The notes under the pieces: generated by a model | What the model saw: the letters and a program-made list of their open reading frames with translations, nothing else | Told to the model about the DNA's origin: nothing | Database searches by the model: none | Shown: one piece after another, positions 26,384 through 34,454 of the stretch | How positions within the stretch are numbered: position 1 is the first letter of the stretch | How the letters are laid out: every line of letters starts with the position of its first letter | NCBI RefSeq assembly: GCF_002295065.1 | Contig: NZ_NSGG01000009.1 | Coordinates: forward strand, 62,001 to 126,000 | From: Mesorhizobium sp. WSM3859 | GTDB taxonomy: Bacteria; Pseudomonadota; Alphaproteobacteria; Rhizobiales; Rhizobiaceae | Reading direction: 5' to 3' | DNA length: 64,000 bases | Made by a program: the position numbers and the translations under genes

Positions 26384-27568
26384 ATGAAGATCAGGCGCGT
26401 CAAGGCGACACCGATCAACTACCGGCTGGAAGCGCCTTACGTTTGGGTCTTTGGCGAGCTCGACGGCTTTTCGCCGACCATCGTCGAAGTCGAGACCGAG
26501 GATGGGCCTGTCGGCATCGGCGAGGCGCCGACGCCGGGCGCGGCGGCGGTCATCAACGACGTGCTGGCGCCGAGACTCGCCGGTCGCGACGCCTTCGACA
26601 TCGCCGGCGCCGAGGAAGTCTGCCTGCCGTTCTGGAGCGGCGTGCAGTCGATCAACGACCGCACCCGCATCATGGCCTTCGGCGCCATCGAGATGGCGCT
26701 GTGGGATCTGCGCGGCAAGGCGTGGAAGCAGCCGCTCTATCAACTGCTCGGCGGCGCGGTGCGCAAAGACATTCCCTTCACGGACTATTTCTCACTGCGC
26801 GGCGATGGCGCCAGGGTGAAGGGCGAGAAGACGCCGGAAGAAGTCGCCGACTATTGCTTCGAACTCCACGAGCGCCATGGCACGACCTTCTTCGAGGGCA
26901 AATTCTCGACGCAGGACCCGAGGGTCTCGATGAAGATGGTCGAGCTGATCCGCAGGAAGCTCGGCGACAAGCCGATGATCCGCGTCGATTCCAACCAGGC
27001 CTATTCGCTGGCGACCGCCAGACAGTTGGCGCGACCGCTGGAAGAGCTCGGCGTGCGCAACTGGGAAGACCCGGTGGCGACGATCGAGGAGATGCGGGAG
27101 TTGCGCAGGCATACCTCGATCCCGTTCTCGACCCACAACATCGACATCGCCCGCGCTATGGAGCTGAAGGTGCCGGACGCCTTCGTCGGCAACCCGACGG
27201 CGCATGGCGGCATCAACCGCATGCTGCGCTTCGTCGGCGCCTGCGAGCATGCCGGCATCGACTATTGGTGCTACAGCGGCGACACTGGCATCGGCAGCGC
27301 CTGCTACCTGCATCTGTGCGCCGCGCTCGGCTGGATCAGGGAGCCCAACCAGTCGCTGTTTCGCATGCAGCCGATGGACATCATCGAGGAAGGCCCGTTC
27401 GCGCCGAAGAACAATGTTGTGCCGGTGCCCGAGGGCCACGGCCTCGGGGTCACTCTGTCGCAGGAAAGGCTTGCCGCCTGCAATCGCGATTTCGTCGAAA
27501 ATGGCCCCTGCAACAAATATCACGACCCGGAAAAGCCCGGGACCTACCGCCGACTGCCGCTGATTTAG
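26384..27568 (+). CDS. Enolase-superfamily enzyme, mandelate racemase/glucarate dehydratase-like, altered active site
   Basis: Protein of 394 residues with the enolase N-terminal cap and barrel. Metal ligands are placed as in glucarate dehydratase: D in RVDSNQAY, E in NWEDPVAT and N or nearby in STHNIDIA; the first catalytic Lys may be in FFEGKFST. The His-Asp dyad of the mandelate racemase group is not evident: the Asp position aligns with VGNPTAHGG and the GSHS motif position with CYSGDTGIG. It may be a divergent acid-sugar dehydratase or act on a different class of substrate. The ATG at 26384 immediately follows the preceding stop. Confidence 0.75.
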   Translation: MKIRRVKATPINYRLEAPYVWVFGELDGFSPTIVEVETEDGPVGIGEAPTPGAAAVINDVLAPRLAGRDAFDIAGAEEVCLPFWSGVQSINDRTRIMAFGAIEMALWDLRGKAWKQPLYQLLGGAVRKDIPFTDYFSLRGDGARVKGEKTPEEVADYCFELHERHGTTFFEGKFSTQDPRVSMKMVELIRRKLGDKPMIRVDSNQAYSLATARQLARPLEELGVRNWEDPVATIEEMRELRRHTSIPFSTHNIDIARAMELKVPDAFVGNPTAHGGINRMLRFVGACEHAGIDYWCYSGDTGIGSACYLHLCAALGWIREPNQSLFRMQPMDIIEEGPFAPKNNVVPVPEGHGLGVTLSQERLAACNRDFVENGPCNKYHDPEKPGTYRRLPLI

Positions 27569-27810
27569 GAGGACGTCGAAAAGCTAGCAGAACTTATCCG
27601 GAAAAGGGCGGCCACAAGTCGCCTGGCCGACAGACAATTCATCAAGAAAATCTGACTTTTCCATCCCAACCAGCGGATGGACCGGTCGGAGCCGCATGCT
27701 ACTGTACGTCGACCGATACTGACGAGAGCGGGGAACAGGAGAACTCCACGGCACTCGTCAATTTGAAGGCACTCGCCAACCACAACAAACTGGGGAAAGG
27801 GCTCAGACCC

Positions 27811-29472
27811 ATGAGCAAGAACTATCGCATTCTCGATCTGCTGCGGCGCGGCCGCACGCCACTTGAAAACCATCTCATCGACGGCCTTGTCGACGGCCGC
27901 ATCAGCCGCCGCGAATTCGTGCGCCATGGCAGCCTGCTCGGCCTGTCGCTGCCGCTGCTCGGCCGCGTCGGCATGGCCGCGGGCTTCGGCGCGGCGCCCT
28001 CGCTCGCGCGCGCCGGCGCGCCCGGCGCCACCATCCGCATTGGCAGCAGCGTGCCGGCAGCGGCGATCGATCCTGTGACCATCGCCGACGCCGGCGGCCT
28101 GCTCGTCATGCAGCAAGTGGCCGAATTCCTTTGCGTCGACGGCCCGGACCTGGTGCTGAAGCCGGCGCTGGCGGAAAGCTGGAAGCCGAATGCCGACGGC
28201 ACGGTGTGGACCTTCACGCTGCGCAAGGGCGTGAAATTCCATTCGGGCGGCGAGATGAAGGCCGAGGACGTGATCGCCAGCATCGACCGGCTCGCCGATC
28301 CGGCCAATTCGTCCAACGCGCTGTCGGTGTTCACCGGTATCCTGCAGAAGGGCAACACCAAGAAGGTCGACGATTACACCGTCGAATTCCATCTCGACGC
28401 GGCGAACGGCAACTTCCCCTACATGGTGTCGTCCGACAACTACAACGCCGTCATCATCCCGGCGAGCTACAAGGGCGACTACGAGAAGAGCTTCGACGGC
28501 ACCGGTCCGTTCAAGCTGGAAAAATACACGCCCAAGGTCGGCGCCTCCTTCGTGCGCAACGACGATTACTGGGGCGACAAGGCCTTGCCGGATCGCACCG
28601 AGTTCACCTTCTTCACCGACATCCAGCCGCAGATCCTGGCGCTGCAGGGCGGCCAGATCGACATCATCAACCAGATGCCTGTGCTGGCCGGCGTCGGCCT
28701 GCTCAACGATCCGAATGTCGACATCATCAGCCTCAAGTCGGTGGCGCATCAGCAGTTGCACATGCAGTGCGATGCCGATCCGTTCAAGGATCCGCGCGTG
28801 CGCCGCGCGATCGCGCTCAGCATCGACCGCAAGAAGCTCGTCGCCGGCCTGATGAAGGGACGCGCCCAGGAGGGCAACGACAGCCCGTTCGCCGGCGTTT
28901 ATCCGTCGACCGACCCGAGCGTGCCGCAGCGCGAGCAGGATATCGCGCAGGCCAAGCAGCTGATGGAGGCCGCCGGGGCCGGCAAGGGCTTCAAGGTGAC
29001 GCTGACCACGGAGCGCTATCTGGAAATCCCGGAATACGCCCAGCTCATCCAGAACTGGGTCAAGGAGATCGGTATCGAGCTCGAGCTCAACATCCTCGAC
29101 CAGGGCGCGTATTACGGCGATGCGGTGTTCGGCAAGTCGAACTGGCTGGATTCCGTGATGGGCATCACCGACTACGGCCATCGCGGCGTGCCGAACGTCT
29201 ATCTCGCCGCGCCCTTGAAGAGCGAAGGCACCTGGAACGCCGCGCATTTCAAGAACAAGGACTACGATCAGCTGGCGACCAGCTATATCGCGGCCCTCGA
29301 CCTCGAGGCGCAAAAGGCCACCGCGGGCAAGATCCAGAAGCTGCTGCTCGAGGAAACGCCTGTGATCTTCGGCTATTTCTACGACTACCTGACGGCGACG
29401 GCGAAAGGCGTGACGGGCGTGCAGCCCACCGCCATGTCGCAGCTGTTCCTCGACAAGGCGTCGAAGGCCTGA
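27811..29472 (+). CDS. Dipeptide/oligopeptide-type ABC substrate-binding protein, Tat-exported
   Basis: Periplasmic SBP_bac_5 protein of 553 residues. The N-terminus has a twin-arginine motif (ISRREFVRHGSLLGLSLPLLG) about 35 residues in, followed by A-rich cleavage region LARAGAPGATIRIG. Family signatures include ALAESWKPNADGTVWTFTLRKGVKFHSG and SFVRNDDYWG. The frame is open far upstream because it runs through the preceding gene in another phase; ATG at 27811 is the start. The 242-bp gap before it has no clear gene. It is followed by permeases and a fused ATPase. A paralogue is at 34455. Confidence 0.9.
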   Translation: MSKNYRILDLLRRGRTPLENHLIDGLVDGRISRREFVRHGSLLGLSLPLLGRVGMAAGFGAAPSLARAGAPGATIRIGSSVPAAAIDPVTIADAGGLLVMQQVAEFLCVDGPDLVLKPALAESWKPNADGTVWTFTLRKGVKFHSGGEMKAEDVIASIDRLADPANSSNALSVFTGILQKGNTKKVDDYTVEFHLDAANGNFPYMVSSDNYNAVIIPASYKGDYEKSFDGTGPFKLEKYTPKVGASFVRNDDYWGDKALPDRTEFTFFTDIQPQILALQGGQIDIINQMPVLAGVGLLNDPNVDIISLKSVAHQQLHMQCDADPFKDPRVRRAIALSIDRKKLVAGLMKGRAQEGNDSPFAGVYPSTDPSVPQREQDIAQAKQLMEAAGAGKGFKVTLTTERYLEIPEYAQLIQNWVKEIGIELELNILDQGAYYGDAVFGKSNWLDSVMGITDYGHRGVPNVYLAAPLKSEGTWNAAHFKNKDYDQLATSYIAALDLEAQKATAGKIQKLLLEETPVIFGYFYDYLTATAKGVTGVQPTAMSQLFLDKASKA

Positions 29473-29498
29473 CGAGAGCGAACAAGCATATCCCTGAC

Positions 29499-29524
29499 AG
29501 CCGGCTCTCCACGGAGAGCCGGCT
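29499..29524 (+). other. Stem-loop between binding-protein and permease genes
   Basis: AGCCGGCTCTC (29499-29509) and GAGAGCCGGCT (29514-29524) form an 11-bp stem with a 4-base loop and no T-run. It ends just before the AGGAG ribosome site of the permease and probably adjusts the mRNA ratio of binding protein to permease. Confidence 0.6.
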
Positions 29525-29542
29525 CCAATAGGAGTATTCGCC

Positions 29543-30496
29543 ATCCTCGTCTTCCTCGTCCGGCGCCTGGCTCTGTCGCTCGTCACGCTGTTCCTGCTCA
29601 GCGTCATGGTCTTCCTTGGCGGCCAGGTGCTGCCGGGCAATGTCGGGCGCGCCATATTGGGGCCGTTCGCCGATCAGCGCGCCGTCGACGCGCTCAACCA
29701 CTCGCTCGGCGTCGACCGGCCGCTGCTCGTTCAGTACGGCACCTGGATCTGGAATTTCCTGCATGGCGACATGGGCACGTCCTACATTTTTCGCGCGCCG
29801 GTCGCGCCCTTCGTCATCGATGCCTTGGGCAATTCGATGAAGCTGGCGCTGGTCGCCTTCGTGCTGGTGGTACCGATCGGCATCCTTGGCGGGGTCATTG
29901 CCGCGCTGAACCTCAACCGGCCGCTCGACCGCATCATCAGCCTCGGCGGCCTGTCGGTGACGGTGCTGCCGGAATTCGTCACCGGCATCATCCTGATCCT
30001 GATCTTCGGGGTGTGGCTGCGCTGGCTGCCGATCGCCGCCGCCTGGCCGAAAGGCGCCGGCTTCTTCACCCAGCTCTATTACCTGATCCTGCCCTCGCTG
30101 CCGCTGTTTTTGGTGCTGTTCGGCTATATCGCGCGCATGGCGCGCTCCGGCATGATCGAGGCGTTGGATTCCGACTACACGCGCACCGCGGTGCTGAAAG
30201 GCCTGCCCTGGCGTACGGTGATCTGGCGGCATGTGCTGCGCAACGCGCTGCTGCCGACCATCACCGTGATCGCCACCCAGACCGGCTATCTCATCGGCGG
30301 CCTGGTGGTGATCGAGACACTGTTCCGCTACCAGGGCATCGGCTCGCTGATCTTCACCGCCGCGCGCGGCAAGGATTTCCCGATGCTGGAAGCCGGCATT
30401 CTCACCATCGGCATCGTCTATGCGGTGGCGACATTGGTCGCTGACTTCCTTTATTCGGTGCTCAATCCGCGCATCCGGCTGGGAGCAGAACAATGA
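29543..30496 (+). CDS. Dipeptide-type ABC transporter permease 1 (DppB-like), apparent ATC start
   Basis: Permease of 317 residues if started at ATC 29543 (I/M-LVFLVRRLALSLVTLFLL). This restores the conserved DppB N-terminus and first membrane helix. AGGAG at 29530-29534 lies exactly 8 bases before that codon. No ATG, GTG or TTG exists in frame between the stem-loop and ATG 29606. Starting at 29606 (296 residues) would delete most of helix 1 and leave the ribosome site unused. The EAA loop reads RTAVLKGLPWRTVIWRHVLRNALLP. The stop overlaps the next start as ATGA. A G-to-C sequence error or mutation at 29545 is the main alternative. Confidence 0.8.
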   Translation: MLVFLVRRLALSLVTLFLLSVMVFLGGQVLPGNVGRAILGPFADQRAVDALNHSLGVDRPLLVQYGTWIWNFLHGDMGTSYIFRAPVAPFVIDALGNSMKLALVAFVLVVPIGILGGVIAALNLNRPLDRIISLGGLSVTVLPEFVTGIILILIFGVWLRWLPIAAAWPKGAGFFTQLYYLILPSLPLFLVLFGYIARMARSGMIEALDSDYTRTAVLKGLPWRTVIWRHVLRNALLPTITVIATQTGYLIGGLVVIETLFRYQGIGSLIFTAARGKDFPMLEAGILTIGIVYAVATLVADFLYSVLNPRIRLGAEQ

Positions 30497-31383
30497 GCGC
30501 GACCGACACGCCCGCCAGCCTGCCGGCGCCTTCCGCGCCCGACACCACACGGCGCAGCCCCTGGGGCGAGGTGCTGCATTCGCTCTTCAGGTCCGGCACC
30601 TTCCTGACCGGGCTTTTCATCCTGTTGTTCTGGGTCGTCTGCGCGCTGTTCGGCCAGCACTTCGTGCCCTACGATCCGCTCGAAAGCGACATCATCAACT
30701 CGCTGACACCGCCGGCGGCCGACCACTGGTTCGGCACCGACCAGCTCGGCCGCGACGTCTTCTCGCGCGTCATCGTCGGCTCGCGCGACATCCTGACGGT
30801 GGCGCCGCTGGCGACGATCCTTGCGACCCTTGCCGGCACCGCGCTCGGCCTCGTCATCGGCTATTTCCGCGGCATCGTCGACGACATCGTCAGCCGCGTG
30901 CTCGAAGCCTTCATGGCGATCCCGGTGGTCATCATCGCGCTGCTCGCCATCGTTGCGCTCGGCACCTCGAAGATCACCGTCATCGTCGTCATCGGCCTGA
31001 GCTTCGCACCGATCATCGCACGCACCGTGCGCTCGGCGGTGCTGGCCGAACGCGAGCTCGACTATGTCGCCGCGGCAAAGCTGCGCCACGAAGGCGCGCT
31101 GCACACGATGTTCGTCGAGATCCTGCCCAACGTCATCCCGCCGATCCTGGTCGAGACGACGGTGCGGCTGGGCTACGCCATTTTCGCGGTGGCCACGCTC
31201 TCCTTCATGGGCTTCGGCATCCAGCCGCCCTCGCCCGACTGGGGCCTGTCGATCTCCTCCAATTACGGCATGATCGGCGGCGGCTTCTGGTGGACGGTGC
31301 TGTTCGACGCCTTGGCCATCGCCTCGCTGGTGATCGGCGTCAATCTGGTGGCCGACGGCGTGCATGGAGCGTTCAATGACTGA
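30493..31383 (+). CDS. Dipeptide-type ABC transporter permease 2 (DppC-like)
   Basis: Permease of 296 residues. After a cytoplasmic N-terminus come a first helix (FLTGLFILLFWVVCALFG) and the DppC signature HWFGTDQLGRDVFSRVIVGSR. The EAA-type loop reads YVAAAKLRHEGALHTMFVEILPN. It starts by ATGA overlap with permease 1, and its end overlaps the start of the ATPase gene. Confidence 0.93.
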   Translation: MSATDTPASLPAPSAPDTTRRSPWGEVLHSLFRSGTFLTGLFILLFWVVCALFGQHFVPYDPLESDIINSLTPPAADHWFGTDQLGRDVFSRVIVGSRDILTVAPLATILATLAGTALGLVIGYFRGIVDDIVSRVLEAFMAIPVVIIALLAIVALGTSKITVIVVIGLSFAPIIARTVRSAVLAERELDYVAAAKLRHEGALHTMFVEILPNVIPPILVETTVRLGYAIFAVATLSFMGFGIQPPSPDWGLSISSNYGMIGGGFWWTVLFDALAIASLVIGVNLVADGVHGAFND

Positions 31384-33409
31384 GCCAAGCCACCCCGCCA
31401 ACGCGCTTGAGCTGAAGGACCTTTCGGTCGCCTATCGGGTCGGCCGCCGCGACCGCGCGGTGCTGCGCAACGTCAACCTAACCATCAAGGCCGGCGAGGC
31501 CTATGGGCTGGTCGGCGAATCCGGCTGCGGCAAATCCACCGTGGCGCTGTCGGTGGTGCGCTACCTGCCGCGCAACGGCTCGATCACCGGCGGCTCGATC
31601 GCGCTCGACGGCAAGGATGTGATGAAGCTCGACGCGGAAGCGCTGCGGCGCGCCCGCGCCGACAGCGTGTCGATGGTCTATCAGGACCCCGGCAAGGCAC
31701 TGAACCCGTCGCTGCGCATCGGGCGCCAGCTGACCGAGATCTTCGAGCTTGCCGGCGTCACCGGACAGGCGGCCGAGGACAAGGCGCTCGCCATGCTGAA
31801 CCGCGTGCGCATCTCGGATCCGGCAAGCGTCATGCAGCGCTATCCGCATCAACTCTCTGGCGGCATGCAGCAGCGCGTGGCGATCGCGATGGCCTTGGCC
31901 AACGACCCTTCGATGCTGATCCTCGACGAGCCGACGACCGGCCTCGACGCCACGGTCGAGGCCGAGGTGCTCGACCTGATCGGGCAATTGCGGCGCGAGC
32001 TGTCGGCCTCGATCCTGTTCATCAGCCACAACCTCGCCGTCGTGTCCAACATGTGCGACCGCGTCGGCGTGCTCTATGCCGGCATGCTGGTCGAGGAAGG
32101 CTCGACCAAGGACGTCTTCAACGATCCGCGCCATCCCTACACGGTGGCGCTGCTGCGCTGCCTGCCGCGCGGCGGCCAGCGCAAGGACCAGGGTCGCCTC
32201 GATACCATTCCCGGCTTCCTGCCCGGCATCGGCGCCACTATCGTCGGCTGCGCCTTCGCCGACCGCTGCGCTTTGGCCACCGAGCGCTGCCGCGCCGAGC
32301 CGCCGCCGCTCTACGATCCCGGCGGCGGCCGCCTGTCGCGCTGCCACTATCACGACAAGGCGCAGTCGCTGCCGCGCGCCACGCCCGCCGAGATCGTTGC
32401 CGCAGCACCCAAGCAGGCGCCACCGGTGCTGCAGGTCGAAGGGCTGAACAAGACCTATGCCAGCCACGGCCGCCCGCTGCGGGCGGTGAAAGACGTCTCG
32501 GTCAGCCTGAGGGCCGGCGAGACGCTTGGCCTGGTCGGCGAATCCGGCAGCGGCAAGACCACCTTCGCGAGGTTACTGCTCGGCCTTGTCCCGCCCGACG
32601 AAGGCGGCTCGATCGAGCTCGAAGGCAAGAAGCTGGCGCCGCGGCTTGCCAGCCGCTCGGAAGAGCAGGTCAAGGCGGTGCAGATCGTCTTCCAGAATCC
32701 GGACTCCGCGCTCAACCGCTCGCATTCGATCCGGCATATCCTCAGCCGTGCCCTGAAGCGGCTGGGCGGGCTCAGCGGCAAGACGCTGGACACGCGCCTC
32801 GAAGAGCTGGTCCGCTCGGTGCGGCTCACCGACCGGCATCTCGCGGTCAAGCCGCGCCAGCTGTCGGGTGGCCTGAAGCAGCGCGTGGCGATCGCGCGCG
32901 CCTTTGCCGGCGAACCGCGCATTGTGGTGTGCGACGAGCCGACCTCGGCGCTCGATGTCTCGGTGCAGGCGGCGATCCTCAACCTCTTAGCCGACCTGCA
33001 GTCGAGGCAGGATGTCAGCTACATCTTCATCTCGCACGACCTCGGCGTGGTGCGCTATCTCTCCGACAAGATCGCGGTGCTCTATCTCGGCCGCATCATG
33101 GAGTTCGGGCCGTCGGAGGCGGTGTTCTCCGGTCCGCATCATCCTTACACCGAAGCCCTTCTGTCGGCGGTTCCACAACTCGACCGCACCGAGAGCTCGC
33201 GCATCCGCCTCGACGGCGAGATCCCGAGCGCGGCCAACCCGCCGACGGGCTGCGTCTTCCACACCAGATGCCCGCGCAAGATCGGCGCCATCTGCGAGAC
33301 ACAGGAGCCGGAGCTGACGGAGGCCCAGCCAGGGCACACGATCCGCTGCCATATCCCTTACGCAGAACTGGCGCGGCTGCAGAAGCCGAAGGTGGTGGAG
33401 CCGGCGTAA
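31376..33409 (+). CDS. Fused dual ATP-binding protein (DppD-DppF type)
   Basis: Polypeptide of 677 residues carrying two complete ABC domains. The first has Walker A GESGCGKST, signature LSGGMQQRVAIAMA and Walker B LILDEPTTGLD; the second has GESGSGKTT, LSGGLKQRVAIARA and VCDEPTSALD. Each is followed by an oligopeptide-transporter C-terminal region with cysteines (GCAFADRCALATERC; GCVFHTRCPRKIGAIC), typical of DppD/DppF and suggesting an Fe-S or metal site. The ATG at 31376 has GGAGC upstream and overlaps the permease stop by 8 bases; ATG at 31364 is an alternative. Confidence 0.93.
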   Translation: MTEPSHPANALELKDLSVAYRVGRRDRAVLRNVNLTIKAGEAYGLVGESGCGKSTVALSVVRYLPRNGSITGGSIALDGKDVMKLDAEALRRARADSVSMVYQDPGKALNPSLRIGRQLTEIFELAGVTGQAAEDKALAMLNRVRISDPASVMQRYPHQLSGGMQQRVAIAMALANDPSMLILDEPTTGLDATVEAEVLDLIGQLRRELSASILFISHNLAVVSNMCDRVGVLYAGMLVEEGSTKDVFNDPRHPYTVALLRCLPRGGQRKDQGRLDTIPGFLPGIGATIVGCAFADRCALATERCRAEPPPLYDPGGGRLSRCHYHDKAQSLPRATPAEIVAAAPKQAPPVLQVEGLNKTYASHGRPLRAVKDVSVSLRAGETLGLVGESGSGKTTFARLLLGLVPPDEGGSIELEGKKLAPRLASRSEEQVKAVQIVFQNPDSALNRSHSIRHILSRALKRLGGLSGKTLDTRLEELVRSVRLTDRHLAVKPRQLSGGLKQRVAIARAFAGEPRIVVCDEPTSALDVSVQAAILNLLADLQSRQDVSYIFISHDLGVVRYLSDKIAVLYLGRIMEFGPSEAVFSGPHHPYTEALLSAVPQLDRTESSRIRLDGEIPSAANPPTGCVFHTRCPRKIGAICETQEPELTEAQPGHTIRCHIPYAELARLQKPKVVEPA

Positions 33410-33415
33410 CAGCAA

Positions 33416-34324
33416 TCAAGGCAGAGGCGCGTCCGCCATGCTGAGGGCGCGGTCGGCCTCGGCGAAGCCGCTTGCTTCGGACCAGTCCTTGACCAGCATG
33501 CGGAGACCCTTGAGTGCAATGTCGAGAGCATCGGACGATGCCGGGTTGGCGGGATAGGCGAGATAGATCGGGCGCTGGAACACCGGCGCATCCTCGACGC
33601 GCCGCAGCTCGCCGCGCTCGATATGCGCGCTCACCGCGCTGAGCGGCAGATAGGCGGCCGCCTTGCGCGACAGGACGTGCTGCAGGCCGATGAAGACCAG
33701 CCCGGCCGAAATCGCGGGCTTCACGACATCGGCAAAGGCGCGGTCGTGCTCGATGCGGAATTCCAGCCCCCAATCCATCAGGATGTAGTTGTCGGTCCAT
33801 GATCCGGGCTGCTCGGCGTGCTGGACGAGCACCACCTGGTCGACCGCCAAGGTCTCATAGACGATGCCCGGATGCGGCTTGGGCAGATAGAGGATGCAGA
33901 TGTCGAGCAGGCCTTCGGCGATCTGGTCGATCGCCAGATCCGGGAAGCTGCCTTCCAGCCTGAGCGCCACATTCGGCCGCCGCTGCCGCATCCAGTCGAT
34001 CCAGGGCGAGGTGATGCTGTCCCAGAGATAGGCGGGCGCGGTCAGCCTGAGCAGCGTCTCATAGCCGTCGGGAACGGCGATATCCTGGCGCGATTGCTCC
34101 CAAGTGCGGGTGATCGTCGAGGCATGCGGCAGGAACTGCCGGCCGGCAGGCGTCAGCGTGACGCCGTCGCTGTCGCGCACGAACAGTTTTCGCCCCAGCT
34201 GTTCCTCTAGGCCGCGAATGCGCGCGCTGACGGTCGACTGGGCGAGGTTCAGCCGATGGGCAGCGACGGTGAAGCTGCCATGCGCCGCGACCTCCAGGAA
34301 ACTGCGCAGATTTTCGGTATCCAT
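33416..34324 (-). CDS. LysR-family transcriptional regulator
   Basis: Regulator of 302 residues. The HTH domain reads LRSFLEVAAHGSFTVAAHRLNLAQSTVSARIRGLEEQLG, followed by an effector domain. The ATG at 34324 is preceded by GGGGACC. It is convergent with the ATPase gene (6-bp gap) and diverges from the second Tat-exported binding protein across 130 bp, so it probably controls that gene and perhaps the whole uptake system. Confidence 0.88.
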   Translation of the reverse strand: MDTENLRSFLEVAAHGSFTVAAHRLNLAQSTVSARIRGLEEQLGRKLFVRDSDGVTLTPAGRQFLPHASTITRTWEQSRQDIAVPDGYETLLRLTAPAYLWDSITSPWIDWMRQRRPNVALRLEGSFPDLAIDQIAEGLLDICILYLPKPHPGIVYETLAVDQVVLVQHAEQPGSWTDNYILMDWGLEFRIEHDRAFADVVKPAISAGLVFIGLQHVLSRKAAAYLPLSAVSAHIERGELRRVEDAPVFQRPIYLAYPANPASSDALDIALKGLRMLVKDWSEASGFAEADRALSMADAPLP

Positions 34325-34454
34325 GGTCCCCTGTCCTTGAGCTACCGCCATCGAAATCTTCGATGGCCTCAATCAAAAAATATCGCTTTCCGGTCGCGGT
34401 CAACAATGGCCTAAATGTCAACAAAGCCCCCGCGACAAAACAAGGAATGCCGCC

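Noticed and set aside
27569..27652. 28 in-frame codons after the stop of the 26384 gene, as possible readthrough or a gene remnant
   Set aside because: Relatives of this enzyme seem to end near the existing stop, and 84 bases without a stop is not significant in this composition.
26443..29472. A 1009-residue open frame suggesting a giant fusion protein
   Set aside because: The first two thirds run out of phase through the enolase-family gene and the intergenic gap. The real gene starts at ATG 27811 with a Tat signal.
29606..30496. ATG 29606 as the start of the DppB-like permease
   Set aside because: It would remove most of the first membrane helix and leave the AGGAG site 70 bases away.
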